Positions 37,630-46,864 are shown, counted from the first letter of the stretch. The stretch: DNA of 64,000 nucleotides from an uncultured Prevotellaceae bacterium (GCA_905207705.1 CAJLMA010000011.1:1-64000), one strand, 5' to 3'. A program made the numbers and translations. The notes: generated by a model not told the origin, from the sequence alone.

Positions 37630-38142
37630 TTATTTCCCTATGATGTATTTTATGAACAGATAACCACCGAATATTTGTACCAATATCCCGGGCAATCCGA
37701 GACTGATATCTTGCAAAGCAGCTGTCAGTGAACCGCTGATGGCCCATTCGACAATAGAGCCTGCCACTTGATATGTGGCTACGACGGCTGCTACCGTCAA
37801 CAGGGAGAATGACTTGAACTTATAGGCTGCATACCCGGCTGCCGATGTAAGAAGCACCGATTTTATCAATATCACAGGAAGCATTGATGCTGCCGGCATC
37901 CCAAATGCCACACTGTTGATGACAGGTGACAATACTGCTGTTAGCAATCCGGCTTTCCATCCAAATTTGTAGGCAGCCACAAGTGTGAAAAAGTATATGG
38001 GTAGCCAAATGAGACCGCCTTGTGGCATGAGGTGGCATAACTGCGGCAAGATGATGTTGCCTGCGGTAAACAACACGGCAACCATGTAAGTCTTTAGCTG
38101 GTTGTAGTTGTACGCATAAAGTTTTACGTTCTGAGTAGTCAT
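37630..38142 (-). CDS. ECF transporter S component-like membrane protein
   Basis: A 170-residue protein with about five to six membrane segments, alanine- and glycine-rich, of the size and pattern of energy-coupling-factor S components (QGGLIWLPIYFFTLVAAYKFG is typical). Such proteins bind vitamins or other small molecules and borrow an ATPase module encoded elsewhere. No riboswitch precedes it, so the ligand cannot be inferred. It follows the acetyltransferase-DUF1893 gene by 24 bases. Confidence 0.75.
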   Translation of the reverse strand: MTTQNVKLYAYNYNQLKTYMVAVLFTAGNIILPQLCHLMPQGGLIWLPIYFFTLVAAYKFGWKAGLLTAVLSPVINSVAFGMPAASMLPVILIKSVLLTSAAGYAAYKFKSFSLLTVAAVVATYQVAGSIVEWAISGSLTAALQDISLGLPGILVQIFGGYLFIKYIIGK

Positions 38143-38166
38143 GATAAAGTATGGTTTAAAAATTCA

Positions 38167-39165
38167 TTAATTTTTCATTTTAGCGATGAATTGTTCTATA
38201 AGCGGCAATGCTTCTTCGGCAGTGGCGACATTCGAGGTGAGTTGTTCTACCGGGCAGATGCCTGTGCCGGTGCGATTTATTATGTTGTCGACGAGTGTGC
38301 CATATACAGTATCTATGCCATGCTGCTGAAGCAGTTCCAGTGCAGGCTTGCTTATGACGTCGGTGTGTAGGGCCTTGATCCGTCCGAGTGCCATCAGTGC
38401 TGCCGCGCCCTTCCCTACGACTTTGTCGGCAATCAATGCGCCGTTGAGGGTTTCGGGCGAGTGCTTGAGTATCTCAAAGAGGTCGATTACCCCACGCCGG
38501 TAGCAGAATGTCAATTCGTTTCGACTGTCGGCTATTACGCACGAACAGCCTTTTTTGTGGAGCAAATTTACTAAATTCTCCATTTCGACAGGCTTGCTTG
38601 TGGGGCTTTGGTCGATTTTTTTTATTACTCGGCAAGGATTGCCGGCAGCCAGCACGCCGGGAGGGATATTGCCTGTGACTATGCTGCCGGCTCCGATTAC
38701 CGCTCCGTCACCGATAGTCACGCCTGGCAGAACCGTCACGTTGGCTCCAATCCATACATTGTTGCCGACAGTTATGGGGTAGGCGTATTCTAACCCTTTG
38801 TTTCGGCGGGCGGTGTCGAGTGGATGGCCTGCGGTGTAGAATCCGCAGTTGGGAGCGATAAACACATTGTCACCAAATGTAACCTTGGCTCCGTCGAGGA
38901 TTACGCAATTCATGTTGGCAAAAAAGTTTTCACCTATTGAAATGTTGTATCCATAGTCGCAATAGAACGGTTGCTCTATTTGAAACGTTTCTCCGGTCGA
39001 GCCAAGCAGACTGCGCATCACCTCGGCGCGTTTCTCGAGTTGCGCCGGGTGCAGGTTGTTATAGGTGTGGCATATGCTTTTGCACCTGTCACGCTCGTCC
39101 AGCAGGGTTTTGTCGTAGTTTGCATCATACAGCATTCCAGCTTTTGCTTTCTCTTTTTCGGTCAT
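38167..39165 (-). CDS. Maltose/galactoside-type O-acetyltransferase fused to DUF1893
   Basis: A 332-residue two-domain protein. Residues 1-190 form a Maa/LacA-type sugar acetyltransferase: an N-terminal helical cap (EKAKAGMLYDANYD) then left-handed beta-helix turns with catalytic His in FYTAGHPLD and GANVTVLPGVTIG. Residues 195-332 match DUF1893 (IADKVVGKGAAALMALG, INRTGTGICPVEQL). DUF1893 proteins are normally separate. Translation through the junction is uninterrupted. A vitamin or cofactor-linked role is possible from its ECF neighbour, but this is inference. Confidence 0.82.
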   Translation of the reverse strand: MTEKEKAKAGMLYDANYDKTLLDERDRCKSICHTYNNLHPAQLEKRAEVMRSLLGSTGETFQIEQPFYCDYGYNISIGENFFANMNCVILDGAKVTFGDNVFIAPNCGFYTAGHPLDTARRNKGLEYAYPITVGNNVWIGANVTVLPGVTIGDGAVIGAGSIVTGNIPPGVLAAGNPCRVIKKIDQSPTSKPVEMENLVNLLHKKGCSCVIADSRNELTFCYRRGVIDLFEILKHSPETLNGALIADKVVGKGAAALMALGRIKALHTDVISKPALELLQQHGIDTVYGTLVDNIINRTGTGICPVEQLTSNVATAEEALPLIEQFIAKMKN

Positions 39166-39236
39166 AATTTAAAAACAATGATGTAATATATTATAAAAAA
39201 AAGAAGCATGTCGGAGAATCGAGTTTCATCCGCTTG

Positions 39237-39244
39237 CAAAATTA
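39237..39244 (-). promoter_or_regulatory. -7 box of the acetyltransferase-DUF1893 operon
   Basis: The complement is TAATTTTG, 72 bases before the start codon. Confidence 0.4.
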
Positions 39245-39329
39245 ATGTCGTTTGTATAGTTCCATCATACCTATATTACAGTAAATGTTACCAATTTTAC
39301 GGTGTGTATGGGCGTCGACTGCCTATTTG

Positions 39330-40046
39330 TTACCGGGGAGATATGTTGAACTTGCAGAATGTCATTGTGAGCGCATCGAATGTGAGCACTTTGTTGACCA
39401 AAAGTTCGCCTATTCCGAGTACATATTTCAGTGCTTCGGCAGCTTGTATCGACCCGATGATGCCCGGTATTACTCCAAGTACGCCATAGCTTGAGCTTGC
39501 CTTCATGTCGGCCGGTGGTGTAGGGAACAGGTCGCGCAGAGTGGCCGTGCCTGGCAGCACCGTCATTACGTTTCCCGAGAATTGGTTGATGGCTCCGTGT
39601 ACGAAAGGTTTATTCAAGGCCACGCATGAGTCGTTGATTAAAAATTTAGACTCTAAGTTGTCGGTTGCGTCGATGGCTAAGTCGCAGCCATCCAGTAGCG
39701 TGGCTGCGTTTTCGTGCGAAAAGTATTCGCACACGCTTTCCACTTCGACATCGGGATTTATGGCTTTGATTTTTTCTTTGGCCGAGACGACTTTCTTCTT
39801 TTCTATGTCGTCGGTGGTGTGAATCACTTGGCGCTGGAGGTTGGACAGGTCCACACGGTCGCTGTCGATAATGCGCAGATGTCCCACACCTGCTGCCGCA
39901 AGGTATAGCGCGACAGGCGAGCCGAGGCCGCCTGCCCCTATTATGGCTATCGAAGAGTCGCATAGCTTATGCTGTCCCACTTCGCCCACTTGTGGCAACA
40001 TCAAGTGTCTTTTATATCGTAGGTAAAAATTATTGTCAGTGATCAT
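39330..40046 (-). CDS. ThiF/MoeB/HesA-like E1 adenylyltransferase lacking zinc cysteines
   Basis: A 238-residue Rossmann-fold protein. It has the ATP-binding GAGGLGSP (about 35-42) and the DLSNLQRQ and RxxKVVSAKE-type residues of E1-like enzymes that adenylate sulfur-carrier proteins. The two CxxC pairs that bind zinc in MoeB and ThiF are not seen: the region reads PGTATLRDLFP and the end is TFCKFNISPR. No sulfur-carrier or thiamine/molybdopterin genes adjoin it. The start at MITDNN is favoured over an upstream methionine within the rpsA promoter region. Confidence 0.78.
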   Translation of the reverse strand: MITDNNFYLRYKRHLMLPQVGEVGQHKLCDSSIAIIGAGGLGSPVALYLAAAGVGHLRIIDSDRVDLSNLQRQVIHTTDDIEKKKVVSAKEKIKAINPDVEVESVCEYFSHENAATLLDGCDLAIDATDNLESKFLINDSCVALNKPFVHGAINQFSGNVMTVLPGTATLRDLFPTPPADMKASSSYGVLGVIPGIIGSIQAAEALKYVLGIGELLVNKVLTFDALTMTFCKFNISPR

Positions 40047-40154
40047 ACATGCAAACTTACGCATAAAAAACGGCATCGCCATATTGTTTAGTAAATAAAA
40101 AACGTGGATAACCGACGGTAAAACGGAAGTATAAATAAAATGTGATAAAAAGTG

Positions 40155-40184
40155 TTGATTATTAGAAATTTCTGCGTAAATTTG
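40155..40184 (+). promoter_or_regulatory. Promoter of rpsA
   Basis: TTG at 40155-40157 and TAAATTTG at 40177-40184, 19 bases apart, followed by CAACC. The leader is about 55 bases with no Shine-Dalgarno sequence. Confidence 0.7.
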
Positions 40185-40246
40185 CAACCGCGTTCCGGGT
40201 GAAGTGTGCCCGGCGGTAGAAATAACTTAATTATTAACAATTTTAA

Positions 40247-42019
40247 ATGAGCGAAGAATTAAAAAATTCTCCAATTGAAGATTTCGATTGGGATGCCTTT
40301 GAAAAAGGCGACACTCAAGGAGAGAAATCTCGCGAGGAACTGGAAAAGACCTATGACGAGTCTTTGAACACTATTAAGGACAAAGATGTGACAGAAGGTA
40401 CCGTTATCGCGCTCAACAAGCGTGAGGTAGTGGTTAACATCGGTTACAAGTCGGACGGTATTATTCCATTGAACGAATTCCGCTACAATCCCGACCTCAA
40501 GGTTGGCGACAAGGTAGAGGTGTTCATAGAGAACCAAGAAGACAAGAAGGGTCAACTGATCTTGTCGCACAAGAAGGCTCGTGCAGCCAAGAGCTGGGAT
40601 CGCGTTAACCAAGCTTTGGAAAATGACGAAGTCATCAAGGGTTATATCAAGTGCCGTACCAAGGGCGGTATGATTGTTGACGTATTCGGTATCGAAGCAT
40701 TCTTGCCGGGTTCTCAAATCGACGTTAAGCCTATTCGCGACTATGATGTATTCGTAGGCAAGACTATGGAATTTAAGGTCGTTAAGATCAACCAAGAATT
40801 TAAGAACGTTGTTGTTTCTCACAAGGCTCTCATCGAAGCCGAGCTTGAACAACAAAAGAAAGATATCATCGCAAAGCTCGAAAAGGGACAAGTGTTGGAA
40901 GGAACTGTCAAGAACATCACTTCTTATGGCGTGTTCATCGACTTGGGCGGCGTAGACGGACTTATCCACATCACCGACCTTTCTTGGGGCCGCGTGAACC
41001 ATCCGGAAGAAGTTGTAAAACTCGACCAAAAGTTGAATGTGGTAATTCTCGACTTCGACGACGAGAAGAAGCGCATTGCCCTTGGCTTGAAGCAACTTCA
41101 ACCGCATCCATGGGATGCCCTCGACCCGAACTTGAAGGTTGGCGACAAGGTAAAAGGCAAAGTTGTCGTTATGGCCGATTACGGTGCATTCGTGGAAATC
41201 GCTCCGGGCGTGGAAGGTCTTATCCATGTGAGCGAAATGTCTTGGTCGCAACACTTGCGTTCAGCTCAAGATTTCATGAAGGTTGGCGACGAGGTAGAGG
41301 CAGTTATCTTGACCCTCGATCGCGAAGAGCGTAAGATGTCGCTTGGTATCAAGCAATTGAAACCAGATCCATGGGAAAATATCGAAAAGAATTATCCTGT
41401 TGGTTCAAAGCACACTGCAAAGGTTCGCAATTTCACCAACTTCGGTGTATTCGTAGAGCTTGAAGAAGGCGTAGATGGTCTTATCCACATCAGCGACCTT
41501 TCTTGGACCAAGAAGATCAAGCATCCGTCTGAATTCACCCAAATCGGTGCCGACATCGATGTTCAAGTTCTTGAAATCGACAAGGAAAACCGTCGCTTGA
41601 GCCTCGGCCACAAGCAATTGGAAGAAAATCCTTGGGATGTGTTTGAAACAATCTTCACTGTCGGCAGCATCCACGAAGGTACAATCGTTGAAATGCTTGA
41701 AAAGGGCGCTGTTGTTGCTTTGCCTTATGGTGTTGAAGGATTTGCTACTCCTAAGCACCTTGTAAAACAAGACGGAACTCAAGCTAAGCAAGATGAAAAG
41801 CTCAACTTCAAGGTTATCGAGTTCAACAAGGACGCTAAGAGAATCATACTTTCTCACAGCCGCATCTTTGAAGACGAAGCTAAGGCTGAAGCAAAGAAGG
41901 CTGCAAAGAAGGCTAAAGCTGAAGAAGTAACTTCGGCTCCTGCTATCGAGAAGACTACTCTTGGCGACATCGAAGAACTTGCAGCATTGAAGGAAAAACT
42001 TTCTAAAGGCAACAAGTAA
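40247..42019 (+). CDS. rpsA: 30S ribosomal protein S1
   Basis: A 590-residue protein with six S1 RNA-binding repeats, beginning at roughly 50, 135, 215, 300, 387 and 475. Repeats three to five carry the full G-x-F-V-x-(8)-G-L-I-H motif (for example YGVFIDLGGVDGLIHI). The charged N-terminus (EDFDWDAFEKG) is typical of Bacteroidetes S1, which has a large role in initiation because Shine-Dalgarno pairing is weak there. The C-terminus is Lys/Ala-rich. Codon use marks very high expression. Confidence 0.96.
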   Translation: MSEELKNSPIEDFDWDAFEKGDTQGEKSREELEKTYDESLNTIKDKDVTEGTVIALNKREVVVNIGYKSDGIIPLNEFRYNPDLKVGDKVEVFIENQEDKKGQLILSHKKARAAKSWDRVNQALENDEVIKGYIKCRTKGGMIVDVFGIEAFLPGSQIDVKPIRDYDVFVGKTMEFKVVKINQEFKNVVVSHKALIEAELEQQKKDIIAKLEKGQVLEGTVKNITSYGVFIDLGGVDGLIHITDLSWGRVNHPEEVVKLDQKLNVVILDFDDEKKRIALGLKQLQPHPWDALDPNLKVGDKVKGKVVVMADYGAFVEIAPGVEGLIHVSEMSWSQHLRSAQDFMKVGDEVEAVILTLDREERKMSLGIKQLKPDPWENIEKNYPVGSKHTAKVRNFTNFGVFVELEEGVDGLIHISDLSWTKKIKHPSEFTQIGADIDVQVLEIDKENRRLSLGHKQLEENPWDVFETIFTVGSIHEGTIVEMLEKGAVVALPYGVEGFATPKHLVKQDGTQAKQDEKLNFKVIEFNKDAKRIILSHSRIFEDEAKAEAKKAAKKAKAEEVTSAPAIEKTTLGDIEELAALKEKLSKGNK

Positions 42020-42047
42020 GTAGCAATTTAAGCTGACAAATATTTGT

Positions 42048-42081
42048 CCGGATGCCATTTTATATGGCATCCGGTTTTTTT
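42048..42081 (+). terminator. Intrinsic terminator of rpsA
   Basis: A perfect stem CCGGATGCC/GGCATCCGG with a 9-base loop and seven Ts directly after. Confidence 0.93.
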
Positions 42082-42120
42082 ATGCCGTTCAGCATGGCGT
42101 TATGTTAAATAATATTAATC

Positions 42121-42130
42121 GGGGGGGGGG
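42121..42130. repeat. Homopolymer of ten G upstream of the barrel gene promoter
   Basis: An uninterrupted G10 in an AT-rich setting, about 16 bases upstream of the likely -33 element. Such tracts can change length by slipped-strand mispairing. Confidence 0.9.
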
Positions 42131-42145
42131 TAAATTTTACTTGTG

Positions 42146-42184
42146 ATATTTGTGTGGCTGGTGTCATTATTATACATATATTTG
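42146..42184 (+). promoter_or_regulatory. Promoter of the outer-membrane barrel gene
   Basis: A TTTG near 42146 and TATATTTG at 42177-42184, followed by CACC. The spacing is longer than usual, so the -33 assignment is uncertain; the -7 box is clear. Confidence 0.55.
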
Positions 42185-42322
42185 CACCGTAGCTGATGTT
42201 GTGGTAGAATGGAGATGTGATTTTGTTGATATCGGCTTGCCACATCATATTTTTTAATGACAGATGCAACTTATTTGAAATTGGAGTGCGTCTAATGAGA
42301 AAATGAAATATATAGTCACATT

Positions 42323-44776
42323 ATGATAAAAAAAGTGTTTTGGGCCATCGTCTTGTCATGCTGTTCGGTGACAGGAGCATTTGCTCAATATTCTGTTAAG
42401 GGTATTGTGGTCGACAGTACCAATGTAGGTGAACCATACGCCACAGTAAGAATTTATGCGGCAAGCGACACGGCGAAAGCCGGTAAAGTTGGAGTGACCG
42501 ACGGTGACGGACGTTTTGTTGAGGAAATTGGAGATGCCGGACGTTACAAGTTGACTGTGACATCGGTGGGCAAAGAGTCGTTCTCTCGGTGGTTTGACGT
42601 GGATGGAAGCAATAAGGTTGCCGATCTTGGTACAATCGTGATGAGGCAGGCCGAGAACGTGCTTTCGGAAGTTGAGGTGATAGCGCAAAAGCCACTTGTG
42701 ACAGCCGAAATTGACCGACTGAGTTATGATGTGGCAAACGATGAAGATGCAAAGGCCAGTTCGATTCTCGAAATGTTGAAGAAAGTACCTATGGTGACCG
42801 TGGACGGGCAAGACAAAATACAGGTGAACGGTAGCAGTGATTTCAAGATCTACAAAAACGGCCGTCCCGATAACACTCTGTCGGGGAACCCGTCGCAGGT
42901 GTTAAAGTCGATTCCGGCCGACATGGTGGAAAAGATCGAGGTAATCACCGAGCCGGGTGCTAAATATGATGCAGAAGGGGTTAACGGCATATTGAATATT
43001 GTGATGAAGGATAACAGTCGCATTGACGGCGTGATGGGTTCATTGTATGCCCAATATAACACCATGAAGCAACCCGGAGGAAATTTGTACTTGACAACAA
43101 GTTTCAATGATAAGTTAACGGCAAGTATAAACTATTCTTATGTCAACATAGGTGCATATGAGCAGTTTCAGGATCATTCTTACTCTTATGTTGAATCTGG
43201 GAACAACGAAACAGGCCTTATCGAGATGGAAAATCCGGGAAACATGCATTTTGCCTCGCTCGACTTAAGTTATGAAATAGACTCGCTTAATCTTGTCACT
43301 GCGTCATTTAACGGATATGCCCTCGGAATAGACCAGCATGGTGAGAACGCGACGCAAATGTTTGATGCCGATGGCAACTTGCTATATTCTTATGTGCAGA
43401 CCTACGGTGAAGGACAACAGAATAATTATTTTAGTGTGAGCGGACGGCTCGATTACCAGCACTTGACTCAACTAAAGGGCGAGGCGTTGAATTTCTCTTA
43501 TCTGTTGTCGGCATCCGGGACAGGGAATAATTATGATTCCAATTTTGAGGATCTCGTTAATCCTCAATTTGATTACACCCGTTATTTGTATGATTCCGAC
43601 CAAAAGATGTGGGAGCATACGTTCCAGCTTGATTACACGCGTCCGTTTGGCGACAAGCACAAGCTTGACGTGGGGGCGAAATACATCTTCCGTCGTAACC
43701 ATAGTGCCAGTTCAACGCAACAGGATGAATCGACCCCTGTATTGCTCGATTTCATGCACCGCACACATGTAGGTGCTGTCTATGGGGAATATTCGTTTAC
43801 ATCGGGTCCTTGGATGGCTCGTGCAGGGTTGCGCTATGAATTTGCACGAATGACTGCCGATTACCGAATCGGCAACAGCCCGTACATGGGAAAGAACTTG
43901 AATGACCTTGTGCCTACGCTCAGCCTCGGTTACCGTATCGACGATAAGAACAACCTGCGGTTTAATTTCTCCACGCGCATCAATCGTCCCGGGATAACTT
44001 TCCTTGACCCGACAGTCAATGAGTCGCCTGATGAGGTGAGTTATGGAAATCCGTCGCTCGTTAGTGCACGCAACCATTCATTACAGACCACTTATACGTT
44101 TATACATCCAAAGTTGACATTGAATGCTTCGGCCGGATATTCATTCAGCAACGATCAAATAACGCAGCTCATATATACCGAAGATAATATGCGCTATGAG
44201 ACTTACGACAACATAGGCAAGGTGCGCAACGGGTGGTTTAACTTATATGCCCAATGGATGCCGACGAAAAAGACTAATATATCGGTTAATGCATCGGCGA
44301 CATACGCCAATTATCGTAATGATGAATTGATGCTTGACAATAGACGGTGGAATTTCAGCTTCTTTGCAAGGGCTTCTCAGGAACTTCCATGGAAATTGCG
44401 CTTTAGCGTAATGGGAGGGCGCAACGGTGGCAGTGTATGGGGGTTGTATGGCTATTCAAAACCTAATTATTTCTATACACTCGGGCTGCAACGTTCGTTC
44501 TTGAAGGATGACCGCCTGACGGTGCAAATGTTTGCCATGAATCCTTTCTCGTCGAAATATATGAAGGCCGAGTATATAATACGTTATGGCGACTATACGG
44601 GATGGGAAGTAGGACAATACCCGCAACGCATGTTCCAAGTGGCGGTGTCGTTCCGCTTCGGCTCGCTCAAGGCATCGGTGAAGAAAACTCGCACCACCAT
44701 CAACAATGACGACGTGGTCGGCGGTGGTGGAGGCAGCGGCAGCGGTGCTCCCACAGGAGGAGCCGGTAACGAATAA
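42323..44776 (+). CDS. TonB-dependent-receptor-like outer-membrane protein (OMP_b-brl_3)
   Basis: An 817-residue protein with a signal peptide (to about residue 21, AFAQ), a carboxypeptidase-regulatory-like beta domain (24-110), a plug-like region (120-220, with VTEPGAKYDAEGVNGIL-type signature) and a 22-strand-type barrel. It lacks a clear SusC motif and no SusD follows, so it resembles the OMP_b-brl_3 group rather than a glycan importer. After the barrel the C-terminus has a short Gly/Ser/Ala-rich tail (residues about 798-817), which is odd because barrels usually end in an aromatic residue. Confidence 0.87.
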   Translation: MIKKVFWAIVLSCCSVTGAFAQYSVKGIVVDSTNVGEPYATVRIYAASDTAKAGKVGVTDGDGRFVEEIGDAGRYKLTVTSVGKESFSRWFDVDGSNKVADLGTIVMRQAENVLSEVEVIAQKPLVTAEIDRLSYDVANDEDAKASSILEMLKKVPMVTVDGQDKIQVNGSSDFKIYKNGRPDNTLSGNPSQVLKSIPADMVEKIEVITEPGAKYDAEGVNGILNIVMKDNSRIDGVMGSLYAQYNTMKQPGGNLYLTTSFNDKLTASINYSYVNIGAYEQFQDHSYSYVESGNNETGLIEMENPGNMHFASLDLSYEIDSLNLVTASFNGYALGIDQHGENATQMFDADGNLLYSYVQTYGEGQQNNYFSVSGRLDYQHLTQLKGEALNFSYLLSASGTGNNYDSNFEDLVNPQFDYTRYLYDSDQKMWEHTFQLDYTRPFGDKHKLDVGAKYIFRRNHSASSTQQDESTPVLLDFMHRTHVGAVYGEYSFTSGPWMARAGLRYEFARMTADYRIGNSPYMGKNLNDLVPTLSLGYRIDDKNNLRFNFSTRINRPGITFLDPTVNESPDEVSYGNPSLVSARNHSLQTTYTFIHPKLTLNASAGYSFSNDQITQLIYTEDNMRYETYDNIGKVRNGWFNLYAQWMPTKKTNISVNASATYANYRNDELMLDNRRWNFSFFARASQELPWKLRFSVMGGRNGGSVWGLYGYSKPNYFYTLGLQRSFLKDDRLTVQMFAMNPFSSKYMKAEYIIRYGDYTGWEVGQYPQRMFQVAVSFRFGSLKASVKKTRTTINNDDVVGGGGGSGSGAPTGGAGNE

Positions 44777-44800
44777 GCCGAGCATGTCGGGGCAATATAT

Positions 44801-44851
44801 AATTTAGCAGCCAGTGCAGTAAATAATTATTACTGGGCTGGCTGCTAAATT
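44801..44851. terminator. Strong convergent terminator hairpin
   Basis: Perfect 14-base arms (44801-44814 and 44838-44851) with further CAGTAA/TTACTG pairing inside. It serves the barrel gene and the opposite C10 peptidase gene. Confidence 0.8.
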
Positions 44852-44919
44852 ATTAAAGTTAAGATGGTAAAACAAGTGAGTAGCGTGCAGATTTTTCCCA
44901 ATTTTGGGAATGTTACAGA

Positions 44920-46776
44920 TCAATGTTGCGTGAACACTTTTTTCTCGACGCTTCCATCGTCATATTTGAAAATATATATGTTGTTTGGCTGAGGGGCTGT
45001 TACAGGCAGCCCGTCAATTGAGTATATATTTGTGCAACGAGCCGAATGCAAGGCATTTTCGATTGTATCGACAGATGACGAATTCTCCAGATCATCGACA
45101 ATCTGAGCAAATATATTCCACCCTTTTTCCCTGTATTCATCGATGCAACCTTCAGGAACATGTAATACGCATGAATTGAGTCCTGGATAAAAAGAGGAAT
45201 CTTGCAATGTCGGAGCTATTGTGCCATAGCAGTACACGTTGGCCAAATTGTAGCAGTAGGCAAATGAATAAGAACCAATTTTTTTCAATGAAGCAGGCAG
45301 TGTGAGGTTGTTTATGGCGCAGCATTTTATGAAAGCTTGGTTGCCTATTGTCTCAATGCCATCGGGTACACTGTAGTCTCCATCATGTTTTACAGGCATT
45401 GAATTCAATGTTGTGCCATCTGAATTTACCAATGCATTGTCCACAAGTTGGAAAGACTTGTTTTCGCTCTCTATTTCAAAGCGTTCGATTTTAGAATATC
45501 TGAACGGATTAGTGCCTATGGTCTCAAGTTGTGCAGGTAAAGTTATGGAGCTGAGATATCGGCAGTCGCTGAAAACGTATGCCCCTATGGATTTCAGATT
45601 TTGTGGAAGATGTATGTTTATCAGTCCTCGGCAATTGGCAAAAGCTTTTTCTCCAATTCGAGTCACGTTATCGGGCAGTATCAAGTCTTGTAGCGTGTAA
45701 TTAGGATCAGAATCATTAAAGGCATCGTCTCGAATGTAATTGTCATCAATAGAACATTCCGACAAGTCGATATATGACAGTTGCCCTGTCGTAATTTTAG
45801 TTAATTCGCTGAGCCATTGTATGTCATTGGCATTTATTGAACCTGTCACTTTCAATCGGCATACGCGGCGACTGGCGAGTTCTCCTCCAAGGGCTTCTAT
45901 GAGCGAACCCGGCACAGGCACATTTACTGTTGTTACCTCATTGTCGGTTGGTTCGGGTTGCAAGCCGAGGATCATGCGCATGTCGATCGTATAGGTTTCA
46001 TCTGTATTGGTGATGTCATAGTAGCGGTCTTCGTTATTCCTGTTGGCATGACCGAGGTTGAGGTGAATATTGCCATTTTCGTCATAACCGTCGGCAACAA
46101 ATATGTGGTTGGCGCCACCGCTTTCAGTACCGCCCATCAACACCGGTCTGCCGGCCGATATTTCCTTGTAGATCATTTCACGCCACTCGTCTTGGGTATA
46201 AGCACCGTTTGTTTGGCGTACTATTGTCATGTAAGGGTTGTAGCCGAAATATTTTTTCAATGCAGAATGTATATATTCGATTTGAGTTCCAGTGCTTGAA
46301 GAAAATTTCATTTCAAGGGCTACTCCTATGTGCAACATCAGTGTGGCTACGGCATCGATTTGGGCATCAGTTACCGGTTGATTTTTGTAAATTGTCGCCA
46401 TGTTGCTCCAGTCATAGTATGTATTTTCAAAATCAGCTTTGAGCACTTGAGGCTCATCTCTTTCCTCCCACACATAATAATTGTATCCTATTCCATGTGT
46501 CGGGTATTTCCAGTAATTCATGACTTGTGCCATTGCTACGGCTCCGCAGCCGGCATCTGCAAGTGTGTCATAATCATCTATGACAGGCAAAAAGGCATTT
46601 TCTCCGCCATCTTGCGACCATTGTGTGGTCAGCAACGGGGCAACACTTGGTTTTAACCCATTTTCTTGAATAATTTCCTTTCCGCTCTTGGCTTGGCAAA
46701 CGGGAACATACGTTAATAATAGCAAAATCGTCACTGCAAGCAATTTACTTGCTTCTTTAAAAGTAATAGGTTTCAT
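44920..46776 (-). CDS. C10 (streptopain-type) cysteine peptidase with leucine-rich repeats
   Basis: A 618-residue secreted protein with a signal peptide (residues 8-28). The C10 papain-like domain covers about 45-275, with predicted catalytic Cys77 (GCGAVAMAQVMNYWKYP) and His224 (NHIFVADGYDENG). The usual NWGWGG segment reads NLGHAN. No N-terminal pro-inhibitor domain is seen. BspA-type leucine-rich repeats follow (about 330-560), then a short tail (IYSIDGLPV ... NNIYIFKYDDG) like a sorting tail. C10 members include secreted virulence-type and diet-protein proteases. The start at MKPITF is preferred to one 14 codons upstream. Confidence 0.85.
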   Translation of the reverse strand: MKPITFKEASKLLAVTILLLLTYVPVCQAKSGKEIIQENGLKPSVAPLLTTQWSQDGGENAFLPVIDDYDTLADAGCGAVAMAQVMNYWKYPTHGIGYNYYVWEERDEPQVLKADFENTYYDWSNMATIYKNQPVTDAQIDAVATLMLHIGVALEMKFSSSTGTQIEYIHSALKKYFGYNPYMTIVRQTNGAYTQDEWREMIYKEISAGRPVLMGGTESGGANHIFVADGYDENGNIHLNLGHANRNNEDRYYDITNTDETYTIDMRMILGLQPEPTDNEVTTVNVPVPGSLIEALGGELASRRVCRLKVTGSINANDIQWLSELTKITTGQLSYIDLSECSIDDNYIRDDAFNDSDPNYTLQDLILPDNVTRIGEKAFANCRGLINIHLPQNLKSIGAYVFSDCRYLSSITLPAQLETIGTNPFRYSKIERFEIESENKSFQLVDNALVNSDGTTLNSMPVKHDGDYSVPDGIETIGNQAFIKCCAINNLTLPASLKKIGSYSFAYCYNLANVYCYGTIAPTLQDSSFYPGLNSCVLHVPEGCIDEYREKGWNIFAQIVDDLENSSSVDTIENALHSARCTNIYSIDGLPVTAPQPNNIYIFKYDDGSVEKKVFTQH

Positions 46777-46856
46777 TTTTAAAAAAAAGTTAGAAATTAA
46801 ACTCGAATTAAATAGCATCAGGCCATTAAATCAGGCCATTAATAATAGCATTTATG

Positions 46857-46864
46857 CAAATGTA
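46857..46864 (-). promoter_or_regulatory. -7 box of the C10 peptidase gene
   Basis: The complement is TACATTTG, 80 bases before the start codon; the -33 is weak. Confidence 0.45.

Larger units (their letters stand above)
42020..42322. other. Intergenic region with terminator, poly-G tract and promoter
   Basis: These 303 bases hold, in order, the rpsA terminator, a run of ten G and the promoter of the barrel gene. The remaining 130-base leader shows nothing I can name. Confidence 0.65.

Noticed and set aside
40259..41254. Long open frame antisense to rpsA
   Set aside because: It mirrors the strongly biased codon use of rpsA, has no recognisable family, and lies fully inside a certain gene.
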